Assembly (NCBI GenBank): GCA_002205965.3
Contig: NADL03000624.1
Coordinates: 1,116,001 to 1,180,000 of the forward strand
DNA: 64,000 bases
Direction of reading: 5' to 3'
Origin: Kappaphycus alvarezii
Lineage: Eukaryota; Rhodophyta; Florideophyceae; Gigartinales; Solieriaceae
The first letter of the stretch is position 1, and each line of letters begins with the position of its first letter. The notes under the pieces were generated by a model that saw only the letters and a list, made by a program, of their open reading frames with translations, made no database searches and was not told the DNA's origin. This document shows, in pieces, positions 22,840 through 35,600 of this stretch. A program made the position numbers and the translations under genes.

Positions 22840-24683
22840 GATTGTAAGGAAGTAATCTAGATATTTATCCAGATAGTATCTTCTATTAGTCTTTCTCGTT
22901 CACAAGATGTCATTTGATGCATTTTTGGCACTTAGTATGTTTGTTTGATACTTTAGCGTTAGACGAAATGTCTATATATCTTAGTGAACTGCTCCCTCTT
23001 TTGGGGGTTAAGCAAACTGGCAGAAAACTTCAAGCCAAGTCCCGAGTAGTAGGAAGTTGAAAGAAAACTTCAGACCTGGTCACAGAGCATCAGTAGTAGA
23101 CCTTGCCTCTTCTATACTTGCTCGTAGCCCTCTAGACTGTCGTCCTTATCCACCCTTGTTTGTTCGCTCAACTATACCACGATAGCACTTTTGCCGCTTG
23201 CAACACCTCCTTCTTGGGGTAATTGGTTCTGAGTATCTCTTCTCTCACCGATTTACCCCTATAAAGATCCATTCAGAAAGATGACATTCTCGAAACTGAA
23301 ACCGGAAGTGTGAGTGAAAAGAAGTACAGCTGGAAATCAATGTACAGTATGGCAGCGCTTGTGACGGGGTCCTCGTTTGTTTAAAGGAGCGCAATTTTCT
23401 TGGTAATCCAATCTCGCATATGTCTTAATAGCGGTTCACAAAACAACACAACAAATACAAAGCGAGTGGATGCAATGCTTTTCATTGCGCAATGAGTAAT
23501 CAGGTCGTGTACGGCATTCTTGCAAAACAATTAGAGCCCGCTGCCCTGCTTTTGCCTCGTTGAACTCCTCTTGCATTACTATCGATTTTCTGTCATCTCG
23601 TGAAACCTTCAAACCCGCGGATAGGTCAAGGTTACTGTTCGTTCAACGAATTCTGAAACCACGCTAACCCTTCGCCTTGATTGACCTCGTCCAGTACCAC
23701 GAGCTACTCCTCGACCACCGCTTCGTCATATTCCACGTGGTCTAATATGTTCATCATTTCGTTCCCTCGGGAGATAGTCTGGGGGGGTACGGTTCTTAAC
23801 ACTCTGGAATGTTGCATTGGCTGCGTCTGGTTCAATTGAATCTTTCATTGGGCCACGAATAAGAAGGGTGCAAGGAGGTAAAAGAGACAAAGCAAGGGCT
23901 ATCTGTTTTGAGATAGGGCCACAGGGTATGCGGTGGATCAGGATGGTTGCAGGGTGTTAGAACTGGCGCAGTAGGTTTTCTCGAGATGATAGAGTGGGGT
24001 TGGTGGACGTGTATCTGTCTGATTTTGGTAACTTCTCGCCAAGTTGTCCGGTTTTGGATTTTGAAAGCCCAGTTGGCACCTGAAATCTCACTGCATGTCG
24101 TGCAGCAAAAAATCCGAAGTTGTCTAGAAGCTTCGCTGCCGGCCCTTCATTTTGGCCTCTTGGACGGCTTTACGGATCACTGCAGTGATTATTAGCCATG
24201 TGACGGTAATTTCAAATTTTTGGTATTGTTTAGTGTAGTGCTCAGAAAGTTCATTCGAGATGTCAGGTTCCCTATTTCTCTTCAACACTGTCTTATTTTC
24301 ACAAGGGAAACACGGGGATGAATTATTCTAACAGATAAGCTGGCTGATACTCAGTCAACTTGTATAGAAGTGTGTATGTACATGAAATATTGAGGCCGGC
24401 TCGGGTTGTTGCAACATGATGTAAGCTTATCTACAGTATCTCTACAGAAAGAGACAAACACGTTTAAGGAGATATATGAATTGAACTGAACATGCCATGA
24501 GTAAACAAAACCCGTGGCGTCTGAAGGACTCTTTACCTGTTACGAGGACAAGTTTGATCCCCACTCGTTCAGTGAAAACAGTTTTTGGCGCCTATTTTTA
24601 TGCTCATCCAAACATCAAGAAGCTCGATCAGCACTAACATGACAAGAATTAATGTCCTAAACGTTGTTTGGACAACTTATCCA
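22840..24683. other. Noncoding; no supported gene
   Basis: Only short open frames. CTGATACTCAGTCAACTTGT at about 24348 recurs at about 26591, a short dispersed repeat. The palindrome GATCACTGCAGTGA at 24176 also occurs at 19008. Confidence 0.35.
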
Positions 24684-25048
24684 CATCTACAGTTTTCGAT
24701 GCATTGTACGGTTTCGCAAATGGCTTGGCCAATATACGGTATCTACGCTCCGGTACAAATTTACTGGGTACCAACCCACATATCTACCACAGTAAATTAA
24801 CCCCCATTTTCACTTATCCACGGCTTTCAACTTTCCTTTTCGTTTCAATTTCCAAGTCAAGGGGATCCGAAGAACCTACCCAGTAATTCTTTGTAACAAT
24901 CCAGCCATTACGGAACTTTTGAAATGGGGGGTTAATTTACTGTGGTAGATATGTGGGTTGGTACCCAGTAAATTTGTACCGGAGCGTAGATACCGTATAT
25001 TGGCCAAGCCATTTGCGAAACCGTACAATGCATCGAAAACTGTAGATG
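24684..25048. mobile_element. Foldback (long inverted repeat) element, family B
   Basis: Arms of about 128 bp (24684-24811 and 24921-25048) are near-identical inverted copies, from CATCTACAGTTTTCGATGCA at the outer edge to CAGTAAATTAACCCCC at the inner edge, separated by about 109 bp. The transcript of this region would fold into one long hairpin. Each arm ends inward with the G-run plus TTTAC motif seen at other element ends, so the structure may equally be two tails of family B elements lying head to head. A third copy of the inner arm is at 836-940. Confidence 0.75.
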
Positions 25049-25194
25049 GCACTCCAATCTACCAGAAGGTGGAAGGGAGGCCACGGAACTTAGAATCTCT
25101 GAATCAGCAATCTGCCATTGCAGCACAGACCGCTTTTCCAGTGATTGGTGCTATTAGATACCACCCATGACCTGAAGGTGGCGTTTTAGGGAGC

Positions 25195-25300
25195 GTAGTT
25201 CCTCCCCCATTACTGTGTCGGCACACCTTTTTGAGTCGATTGTGGTTGTCTGGAAAACTTTAGGATAGAGCGAATTTATCCTCCAAGAGCAAAATTACCC
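25195..25300 (-). repeat. Family A repeat, reverse copy
   Basis: The reverse complement reads CTTGGAGGATAAATTCGCTC, then AGTTTTCCAGACAACCACAA and GCCGACACAGTAATGGGGGA, in family A order. It lies 150 bp outside the right arm of the foldback. Confidence 0.7.
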
Positions 25301-25757
25301 CAAACTTCCCCCTTGTCATAATGTGGATGCTAGGTCTGAAAACGTGTAGAGTAAACACTATGGATAACCACTTGACAGCAGGTAGAGAGAGAGTTCTAGG
25401 CACCTTTTCTGTTTGAATTTGGGCACCCCAAATTTTTTTTGTCCGCGTAAGCACAGTATTTACTGATTTTGGTCGTCTGGAGAGAGTATACCTCGTGAAA
25501 GTACAGTGTCATTGAGGATCAGCGCTGGCTAGAGTTAACGCAGTAATGAGAATATGTATTCCTGTGCCTTTTCATAAAATAGAAACGCATGTTCAGTACT
25601 GTGTACACGTGATACCAACACAAAAGTACTATTGCCCGCCATACGCTCCTTCCGTAACATATAACATACATCCATACTGCCGTAAGAGTTTAGTGGGTAT
25701 CAGCCAGCGTATCTTTTGCAATAAATGCACTCCTTAGTTTCCCCGTGTTGTCTTACT
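25301..25757. other. Noncoding; no supported gene
   Basis: Nothing recognised apart from short open frames of up to 64 codons without domain signals. Confidence 0.35.
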
Positions 25758-25874
25758 GGGAGAGGTTTGGGTGTTTCTCTAGGAAGATAAATTCGATCTA
25801 TCCGAAAGTTTTCCAGACAGCCACAATCGACTCTATACCGACACAGTAGTCGGGAGGAACTACGCTCCCTAAAG
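25758..25874 (+). repeat. Family A repeat, copy
   Basis: Nearly full family A copy: GGGAGAGGTTTGGGTGTTTC to GAGGAACTACGCTCCCTAAA. Confidence 0.7.
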
Positions 25875-26157
25875 GGTCACCTAAAGACCAGCCATCAAGC
25901 AGGCCGCATTGTACATGACGGCTGCTGCAGCGTGACTTTGCATCAATCCCCCCAAACCTTTCCTACGTCTCTGTTGCCCTCACGGCCAGGTTCCTTGCCA
26001 CGCCATTTAGCACTGTCAACATATCTCCTCCAACAGGAAAAAAAACCCAAAATTTCTCCTGCAGCAAAATAATAATGATATTTACTCATGACTTTTCTTG
26101 AGTGTGCAACGACTGACCGACTATTCAATTAAGAACTAACTGGATGGACCAAATCGG

Positions 26158-26400
26158 TCACTGCGCATAAATCCGGGTGCCAACATTCAAGAGTGGCGAT
26201 TGGCAAAGGCACGAGCCTACTTCTGGTGAAGGTCGCGATAAATGATTGGTATCTTCTCTCAGAGCTGCCTCTATACTGCATTTGAATAAAAGGTCACCTC
26301 TTCCCCCTCTGTTCTCAGCCCTTCGCAGTCTTGCAGTAAACATAAGCCCTATTTTCTCCTGTTGTCTTACGACATGGAACAGTAAAAAGTTACACAGCAA
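26158..26400 (-). pseudogene. Relic of an unassigned dispersed protein (RLRRAENRG motif)
   Basis: A minus-strand frame of 80 codons contains QQEKIGLMFTARLRRAENRG. The plus strand at about 30447-30515 encodes the closely similar VAGEKIRNVFNARLRRAENR. The shared block EKI-x-x-F-x-ARLRRAENRG points to one repeated protein-coding element in two places. The family is not recognised; the Arg-rich core suggests nucleic-acid binding, an inference only. Confidence 0.4.
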
Positions 26401-29400
26401 CCTCTGCCGACCTCATTAATTTCAGCAGTACTGATTATTGCGAAGAATTTTTAGTATAAAATAAGTTATTTCTAGCGTAATATGGTGACACAGATGCTGG
26501 ACAGCAATTGAACAGAGATCACCTCAAGAATAACTCATGGCCAAACTGGGAACAGGTGGAGGCTTCATTTACTGTAACATATTGTCTCGCTGATACTCAG
26601 TCAACTTGTATGGTAGGCAAATTTATGATTGCTTTCCTCCTGAGAGCGTCGGTCTACGCAATGCAATGCTGATTGTGCATTTCTTCAATGAGGCTCCCAA
26701 GAACTTTTACAGCAAATGATCACGTGTCTACAAGACAATGTAATAACCTTCTGAGCAATTGATCTTGGTTTTTTGCAGCAAGGACTCAATCAGAATCCAA
26801 TACTAAGCAGCAATAGTCACCTCAAATGGTTTATGATTTTTTATGTATTTTCTACTGACAAAAAGTCGCAACTTTAAATTCTCGCCATTCGCTGTTTGAG
26901 GTGGAACCAAATTCATATTAATAACCCTTGGTGAGAACCGTTCGATGGAGGAAACTAAGGATTTATTAGATCAATCTGAGCCTCATTTTTCTATTTGAGT
27001 TTAGTGAAAGCTGGAACTATTCATCAGTGGAGTTTCTCCTCTGTATATATCCAGCAAGCTTCTGGCTTCTCATGGAATCGTTTCTAATTTCATAGAGTTA
27101 CTGCTATTGATAGATAAATTAGTGATATCCTATTTTTCTCACAAGATATCAGCGTTTGGTAGGAAATGGTATGATTTAGGACTAACAGATTCCACTGTGA
27201 TGAGCTAACGCCTACTGGATGTGAACAAATATGTATTTATCACTCCCAATGAAAGGATATATGACATGGTTTCAATCGATGCACAGGATTAGTGGAATTG
27301 GGAACTTCAAATTTAACACTTAGCCTTGATTCCAGATCATCGTCGTGATGATGAGATTGTTCCACCGACTTGTCCTAGCTGTGTCTCAAGATACTAGTGC
27401 CATAAAGTTCTTCTCCATGATCTACATATGTTCACTGTGTTGCGCTCTCAGGAAAAATCACTATCTTATTCATTTGAGGTGGACCCGAGAAAAAAATCTG
27501 TTGCAGTGTTTCAGCCAGGGTGATGTACAGGTTTTAACCCGTAATCTCAACCTTGCGATCGATAACTATCTCACATGTTGAATCTTAAACTGATTTGATG
27601 AACCTGAAAGGTTTTTTTCTTTTCTTCACAATATCAAACCGCAAAATCTCATTTAATGCTACTCATAGTCTTGTCCAAGAGCCCCTGCCTACCTTCTTTC
27701 TTGAGTAATAGAACTTCAAATTTGTCCTGAACTTGGTTACCTTACTCTGTGAAGAACAACTGGAGTCAGAAGCAAGAACTTTGTGTTATTGCCGAATGCT
27801 GCCACTCTGGATCTTGTATAAACAATGAGTGTCAAAGGACCTCACTGAATCATGGAACCAAGCGAAGCCAAGTAAATGGAGGCGAATCTATTCCAAGAGG
27901 TTCCAGACTTGAACATTTTGCTACAACTACAGGACCAGGATATGGGTCGGCACTGAAATATCGAATTTCGATAGAATTCAGCGATGCAGGACATGTTTAG
28001 ATGCAAAACGTCAGGAAAGAAACTTCCGCCTGCAGAAGCTTAGTTTCCATCAAGATATCCAGATATATCATACAGTAAAGGTTTGTCTTTTAGAACATGA
28101 AAAATACCTTCCGTCCCGTCTGCGACGTTAGGTTTTTACTACAGAAGTCATTGTTAGTGCTTCCGTACTAAAGCCAAGACTGCAAAGTTCGAGTATTCTC
28201 GGTCCTGTGGCAACACTGGAGGTTCGGGAACATGACCATCTCAAGGGGCAATTATGATGAGGTTATTCTGGTAAAGATATATAGGGCACAAATTTGGATA
28301 GAAGAGGCTGCTGTGAACATTCCATAGTTTTGAGCGACGTTTAGCTCTAAAGCTAGCTACTGTCAATCGATCTTTTTATAATAAAGAGTTCTGCTGATTC
28401 TGGAACAAAAAAATGTTGGCAACGATCACAGTATAAAACGAAATGTCACTACTTTTAGCGAACATGTCGGCATGACCATTTTCAGTTGAGTTTCGAGACT
28501 AATAGGAATATAATTATATTAATGTTTTCTCCCAATGGCAGCAAGCCTTCTCTCTGTATTAAAAAACCCTCCAGGCGAGAACCCACCGACGGAACTTTAA
28601 AGCTAAGTCCAGTGTTCCGAAGCACTTGGTGTCTGTATACAGAAGTTCACCAGTGGTGTTACAAAATACTGATCCGATTAGCAGGTTCCGGAAATATTTG
28701 CGATTTTAATGAATTGGACGGGCGCACAAATTGGCTTTTTGGGACAGAGTTTTTAATGGGAAAAGCTTTTGTAGTTTAATATGTAGAAAGTAGGATCATT
28801 CCCAGTTGATCTGTCAATGTAAAATGTTTTGAGATTTACACGAGTTTCTCCGTATGGTTATAGCAGGTTAATGAACTAAAGGTTCAGAAAGAGTGCGATA
28901 CGCTTTTTTGTTAGACTCAAACAAATTTTTATGCATAAATTAGTAGACAAGCAAGAATTTGTTGTAGATGGTGCAATAGGGTGAGGAGAAAGGGTGTAAG
29001 AAAAAGTTGCTTGTAATGGCATCTTTCCTTGAATGTTATGCAGTGAAGATCACTCGTGGAGGACATGTTTTGATACAAACTGGACGTCAAAGTGGGACAA
29101 ACACGATATAATGCTTTATATTCAAATAATTCTGCAGTTCCACTAAAGCTTCACGGCATTCTCAGTGCCACTTCTCAGTGCTATGCAAAAGAGGACCGAT
29201 TGTTCCTTGAACGACACAAATAATCGCAAGGTTTCAAGAGGAATGATATTGCAGACATTATGGTACAAATTCCTTGCCTTGTTTATTATTTTGGTTGCTG
29301 TTGCTAGGGAGCTGCCTGACGACCTGTCATTCCACAGTTCTTCAGTAAAGGAATAAAAAACAGTAAGAATGACCTTTTTGGCGGTTGCCCTTATGGTTGT

Positions 29401-29708
29401 TCAGCCACAAAATAACAACGGTCCAATCGAAAAAAATGTGTCTTACATCTCTAAAGTTCATCCTCCTGTTCCTCCCTGCACAGTCTACTCAACTCTTCAC
29501 GACTTTGCTGTTTCTTTTAACATGCTATATCTCTTTTTCAAATATACGAAGGTAGCTCTCTCCGTGAAAGACATGAGTCCATCTCGTTTGGACTCGAGAT
29601 AAAGCGATGGTGCAGCGATCTAGTATAGATACCTTCCAAACGAAAGAATTAGCGACTATGATCTAACGCTAGTTTGATCCGTATCTCAGGATTAGCAATT
29701 TTTGGATT
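26401..29708. other. Noncoding; no supported gene
   Basis: AT-leaning sequence with open frames no longer than about 97 codons (28486-28779, +), none protein-like enough to call. No structured RNA or repeat array was recognised. Confidence 0.35.
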
Positions 29709-30347
29709 ATGAGTAAATGCGACTACTTCAACAGAGAGAAAATGCGATTCCAACGGGTAAGCCTCCGCACAGCATTCTTAACGTACTCACTCAGTCTTTT
29801 AAGCTCATGCGAGCATTTTCGCCAAAAATGTGCTGATAGGGTGCCAAATCAGCACTTTTTGTACCCTCTGGAATGTATACAGTATTGGAATCGCCCTCAC
29901 TACTGTATTGAGTCTACCAGCCACTTCGCCAGCCCGAACTTGTTTCCTGGTGCCAGCACTATTACATCTCTAAACGTGCACCTTTGTGACCGATCTCTGG
30001 TCCGCAATGACATCGGGTCAGTCACGTTGCGCAAACATCTAGTCCTTCCTGTCCACGACAAGCTGGCCAAACCGATATACCGCTGCCATTCCCACGACCG
30101 CAAAGATCTCCGCAAAGATTGCGCTTCGACGTGCTATGGCTGCAGAACTTTCGCTGTCTTAATAGGAACTGCATTCGCTTCATTGGACATAGGCCCAAAC
30201 AAGATTGTCTCGCCTGTTACTTGGCCTCTTGCAATTCATGTCAGTGCCTATCGCCCTGCTGAAAACCGCGTCCCTACAGCTCCATTCCATCAAGTGCTAT
30301 CTATACGGGCCCATTCCCTATGCCATCGCGGTCTGCTTTCTCCATAA
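29709..30347 (+). CDS. Hypothetical open frame, 212 codons, unassigned
   Basis: One of the longer uninterrupted frames outside the known elements, starting at ATG 29709. It is Cys/His-rich toward the middle (CHSHDRKDLRKDCASTCYGC, about 30087-30146) and continues CRTFAVLIGTAFASLDIG, which vaguely resembles the LALEK relics at 7993 and 30648. It lies just upstream, same strand, of the RLRRAENRG relic, so it could be the front part of the same unassigned element. No domain was recognised and a chance frame is not excluded. Confidence 0.3.
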   Translation: MSKCDYFNREKMRFQRVSLRTAFLTYSLSLLSSCEHFRQKCADRVPNQHFLYPLECIQYWNRPHYCIESTSHFASPNLFPGASTITSLNVHLCDRSLVRNDIGSVTLRKHLVLPVHDKLAKPIYRCHSHDRKDLRKDCASTCYGCRTFAVLIGTAFASLDIGPNKIVSPVTWPLAIHVSAYRPAENRVPTAPFHQVLSIRAHSLCHRGLLSP

Positions 30348-30414
30348 AGTTCTCAGTCTCGACTTAACCTCCAAGTAGACAGCCCGCTGGCGCAGCGGAA
30401 CTTACTTATGCGAA

Positions 30415-30830
30415 AAAGTTCCAGATCCTTCGGCAGACTCGTCGTGGCAGGTGAAAAAATAAGGAATGTGTTTAATGCGAGGCTTCGGAGGGCTGAGAAC
30501 CGGGGAGCTTTTGAAGTGAGTGTTATGTAGAGACAAGGATGGTCGACGTCTCTATAGTGCCTAGAAAGATATGGGGAGACAAGCCAACGGACGGGCCACG
30601 TTATAGGAGACCAAAAGCGCGGCATGCCGTGCCAAAAGAATTAGTCTCGCCCTTGAGAAATGCTCCATGGCCCTATTTGAAACAGCATTCGCCAGGCCTG
30701 TGACAACGGAAAATGGGTACGAACGCCATCCTCCAGTAGTGGAAACTGGAATGGTAGAAGCCTTGTCCCACGGAGCGGTGCAGAAGCAAAGCGTTAGTAC
30801 GTTCTGTAGTTGTCTGACATGGCGGGGTTA
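30415..30830 (+). pseudogene. Relic of the unassigned dispersed protein (both motifs)
   Basis: Contains the EKIRNVFNARLRRAENRG block (about 30453-30510) and, further on in another frame, LALEKCSMALFETAFA with ERHPPVVE (about 30645-30740). These blocks occur separately at 26158-26400 (-) and 7993-8110 (+). Finding both on one strand within 300 bp suggests they belong to one protein in the parent element. The frames are broken. Confidence 0.4.
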
Positions 30831-31651
30831 AGACTGGTGAAGGAGGGTTGAAGCTTCGAATTGAGGAGCGGGAGGGGGCGAGTGGGCTGACATAGGCGGA
30901 AAAGTGTGGGTGCTAGCGGGACTGATGGCTGTGTCCTTGTGACGAAGGTGACGTTGAGATAGTCCGTACCACCTGCAGTTCCTGTTTCGCCGATAGAAGT
31001 CCTTGTCCTGTGGAATGTTGCAGCTCGAGACTGTGACAGGGCTTGCCTCAGCGTGAAACGCTTCTACAGAATGCTGGTTTTCATATTCCCTGTCGCCTGT
31101 GATTCGCATCCTCCCTCCCACCTGCAGTCGCATCTCGTGTGTGTAGCGCAAGAAATCCTTTGTGCAACGTCTACTCCCTGGACTTACTATAGAAGACGTC
31201 AATCAAATTGAGATTCACCAGCAGTCAGCTCCAATTTCTGTACCTGGCCCTTCCCTGGTTCCCGTGATCTGATGTCCTTGATACTGTAGAAGCCCCTATA
31301 GTATTCTTAGGTACTGTATTCCGTTTCCTTTGTCTTGTTTTAGTGACGCAGGCAAAATATTGGTCCCTTGACCTCGGGGCCTAATTGTAGCTGCTTGACT
31401 GGGGCCATACGTAAATATTTCAGCACTAAACGCAATGCGCTTTTATTTGCTCGGCACTATCTCAAGGTCAAAAATTACTAACATGCCATCTGGATCAGGG
31501 TTGCACGGTAAATGACTCGCTTACACGAAGGACATTGAAGGGCGAAGGTTGATTGCAGCTGACGAAATCTTAATTTTGTAGGCCAGGTTTGAAGGCCACA
31601 TTTAATTTTAGGACAGCATCTAATTTTAGGACAGCATTTAATTTTTAGCAA

Positions 31652-32205
31652 ATGGAACAGGGGGGGGTCATTTACTGTAATAACAAACGCCGTAAGTTTT
31701 TAACTTTATCTTTCAATGGATTTTGCAGCAACATTTTACGTACAGCTGTAAACGCGACTGGGTATGAGCCAGACTATCTGCTACAGTACGGTAATTCCAT
31801 TTACTTCACCACAGAAATATTGTACAGTAGTGTGTATGCATCCCGATGCGTTCCGTCACATCACGGAGGTGCCCGAGCGGTCGCCAAGCGAGCATTGGAC
31901 CGATACTCCTGGGTGAGGGCCATTCTCCTTCAACGACACGCCGCGTTGATGGTCACCTCTCACACAGCCTGCTTGTCGACCGGACTATCAGCTGCTTTCT
32001 AGTTGGAAGCCACGCTCAAGCACTTCTAATATACAGTACAGTAAGTCTTGCCAGTGCTTTGAAATAAAGTACAGTCCAGTATATAGGATTGTCAACCTTT
32101 CCATTACCCGTAATAAACTATCCCTATTTACCCCCTGTATGCAGGTGCAACATGCAAAGTCCTGAATACCCTACTATACTGTCTGTTACAGTAATGTACT
32201 GTAAA
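31652..32205 (+). repeat. Repeat family C copy within a GGGG...TTTAC-ended element
   Basis: GGGGGGGTCATTTACTGTAA at about 31656 looks like an element end. Family C sequence follows at 31880-32005 (CGACACGCCGCGTTGATGGT ... ACTATCAGCTGCTTTCTAGT). The matching opposite end (CACGGTAAATAAACCCCC) lies at about 37822-37839, just beyond Copia element 1, which suggests that Copia element 1 landed inside a short element of about 0.6 kb. Confidence 0.4.
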
Positions 32206-32610
32206 TGTAGTATGCGTAGTGTCAGCAAGGGGGAGCGAGGAAGGAAGGCACAGTGAAAGGGTACAAAGCCCCGGGATGCCGTTACAGTCCCGTATTTGGT
32301 GTGTTCAATTAAGCCGGTTGCCATACATAGTGACACACAGGTAGGTAGGTAGTCCGATTGACCGTTTTCGCTATACCTCTGTTCTCCCTCCTGTCGCCCC
32401 GATCGGGCGGAGAGCCCTGCCTTATATAGCCGTTCGCATGGCAATATAGGAGTGATAACAGCTCGATAAGTAGTGTATTACTGGTAGCACTATACAGCAG
32501 CACTGTACTGCCACCTGTCAAATACGGCACAAGTCATCGCAGTTGCCAAGTCATTGCAGTCGTGGCCCGCGATTGGACACGACCGATTGTGCAGTATGCA
32601 CTGTACAACA
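32206..32610 (-). repeat. Copia element 1, 3' LTR
   Basis: Starts TGTTGTACAG and ends TACTACA when read in the element's direction, the TG...CA ends typical of LTRs. It matches 37394-37800 nearly throughout, with about ten small differences. Confidence 0.93.
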
Positions 32611-35600
32611 TACCCCCGGTTGGGGCGAAACAGTCCTGACCGGCAGTAGACCCAAGTAAAACATTAACACAGTAAATTACTAGAAAACCCAAATAGTTTC
32701 TGTGCATCTCGAATATCTTGAAATCAACCGTTTACCGTGCTACGCACAGTACAGTGTTGTCAAATCGAGTAGACGGTCTTAATCCAGCAGAAGGCCTATT
32801 TTTGAGGATCGAACAAGCACAGTACGTTACGAAATACTGTACGACATAATGCAATCCTGGCTTAACTAACTTTCGACGCCTTATTGTCGGAAGTCGTGCC
32901 TATAAAAGAAAATTCTCTGCCATAGATGTGTTTTTTCACCTGTCGACAAACTCTGCAAGCAATTTCAGGCGTACATGACCCATCCAACAACAGCTGCCAC
33001 GTGTTACAGAAGATGAATTTTGCACCAGTACTGTTGCACCGGATATGTACCAATTCTTGAGTAAGCATGCTTACAGCAATATGGAAAGCAAAGTTCCAAT
33101 GAGAAACAGAGAAACGCTTAACCGAATAGCAATTTGACCAAACCAGGAGCTATTAGGGGAATCTGTGGGTATCAATGGTGAGATTACCTAGAAGTTTTCT
33201 CTGTTTGCTCCTCAAGTTCTCTATCTGTCTTGAATCCCTTAGTTTTATCAACTATCTCCGAATGGAGATGTTCAATTGCACAAGCCCGGTTAGGGTTTTC
33301 GAAAGTATTCAGGTTCCGCTTCGTCAAGGCATCGGCGATGTTATTTGTGCCTTTTACACACTGCATGACAGCGATATCTTCGAATTCAAAGTAGTCTCTA
33401 AACATTTCGACTACGGGACAGATCCTGTAGTCGCGAACTTCGTGAAGAGTAGTGATGGTCGAGTAGAGTCCATGTGAACCAACCGTCAAGATAAGTGACA
33501 GGGAACAACCGAAAGCGTAAATCTTGGATAAACAGTATGCCATGAGTCCAGTCCGATCGGCTGTCTCTGCCACTGAAAGTATCTCCGCCCCTATGGACGA
33601 GAACGAGATCCGAGCTTTCTTGGAGCTGTGCCAGTCAATAGCATGGAACATTTTAAAATGCGGAAATAATATTCCGAGAAATATCCCGTTTGGCCGTAGG
33701 ATGATTTCCCTTGGCTTGCATCAGAAAATGCTAAGTATGCCGTACTGTCAGCACTGACGTCACGATTAGAAGGGACAAGATATGTGAGGACGGGATTGAG
33801 TCGGCGAATCTCATGAAGAGCCCGATTGGCTTCACTCAAGTGGCGCACTCTGAGATCAGACGTCCATTGCTGCAAAGTACTAGATATAAATTCTGCAGGA
33901 CTGAGAACAATATGCCCAAGCCAACTCAGCTGTCCAGAAAGAGCTTGTAACAGCCTAATTTCATCCGGTGAGCATTTAGCTTCTTGATACTTCCTTCTAT
34001 TGCCGTCCAATGGGAGTTTGACAATGGCGTCCAAATATTCCTTCATTGAGACAGTAATTTCAAGATCGCTATCCTGGAAGATTTAGAGTCTATTGAAAAC
34101 CAAGTTTGAATCAGAAATGAATCTGCCGACATTAAAATTTTTGGAAATCGTCGCATGGAAATTTTGAGTCCTTTGTGCATTTCCAGCCAGTAGCAAGTCG
34201 TCCACGACCATAGGAACAATGAGAAACAGATTTACAGATGAGTCACGTTTCAGAAATACTTGCGGTATTGCAGGGATGCATGCAAGTTCATTGTCGAACA
34301 TCCATTCTTCGACGGCAAGTTACCACAAACGGCCTGATTTTAAGAAACCGTATGCGGGAACGAGAAGCTTCCACACGAAAAAACTATTCGTAGTCTATCT
34401 TTTGGGCAGGCGGACTTACACGTTGCGATTCAACGGACCCGATTAGAGAAATGCACCCGAGATGTTTATCGTTGCCAAGGAAAGTCGAAGTATCGCTGCA
34501 GAGGAAAAAAGAGCCCGCATAAGAGGAAACTGAGCCGTTGCTGAGTTCTACCGATGAAATTATTCTCCTTATCCCTATTACCATGTGGAACCAATCTGCA
34601 CTTCAATTTCAATTTGTCTTATTCTTCATCAAATTTGACTTGGATGAAACAATGCAACGATATAATATTTGCGTCTCTTGGTAAGCTTCTAATATTCACT
34701 TCCTCATACGGGTTTTATCCTTGTAATTAGACTTTTCCTTCGCGATTTATTCGTCAATAAGCCATCTTGGTGCGATTGAAGCGATTCTTCCTTCCGTCAC
34801 AGCCTCATCACCAATCGCGTTTCGAATTTGGCGAAGTATTGTTTGCTTCTGTGACTTCAACTATTATGGGAATTTTGTTACTTCCTCACAAGTCGTATTT
34901 AAAACATCTTTGTCCGTTCGACTGGTTAGAGTACTCTATGTTATGTCAAATTTGACATCCTTGAATGTAGCCCGATTGGCATTGTTCCTGGTCACAAGGA
35001 ACGAAGACGACTGCGGAATTATTATCCGATTTTTCTGGATGTCATCGATAGGGACTCGAGAACAATGAAAAATATTTTCGTCATTGACCGCTTGGCTTCG
35101 AGATTATTCAATCTCTGGTATTGGTCTTGGTATAAAAGTAGACTGGATAGGTGCAGTGGCAACAGATGCACCTTCTTCATGCAACGGGATCTGATTGCCC
35201 TGTCCTTATTCTGAATTTTCGATACTGTCCAACTCTTGCAAAAGGCATGAAGAGGGGTATAGCCGTATGTACTAGTGTGCGACTTTCAGCCGTTTCCCGG
35301 TTCCATATTTGCTCCGTGTGAGCTCGACGAAATGTTCTTTCACGTTTTGGACGAAACCCAAATTCCAAACACCATGTTTTTTTTTGCTTCTCAAAGAAGT
35401 ACAATGGAGTTCCTTTCGTCAAAATATTTGACGGAACAGTGTTAGGCGATTGAGATTCCAACATATTTGAGAGTGTGCGGCGTACAACTTGCTCACAATG
35501 GGCGTCAATCAACTCAGAGTCCACTGGCATCTGTGGCAGACCAAGAATAGATGTTTTTTATCTCCATTTGTTCCGAGCAAAGCCCGCTGTGTCGCAAGAT

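Noticed and set aside
19008-24190. Palindrome GATCACTGCAGTGA at 19008 and 24176
   Set aside because: The similarity does not extend beyond the palindrome itself, so it may be coincidence.
30380-30470. tRNA-like A box (TGGCGCAGCGGAA) at about 30393
   Set aside because: It resembles the start of initiator tRNA-Met, but no B box, acceptor stem or anticodon arm follows.
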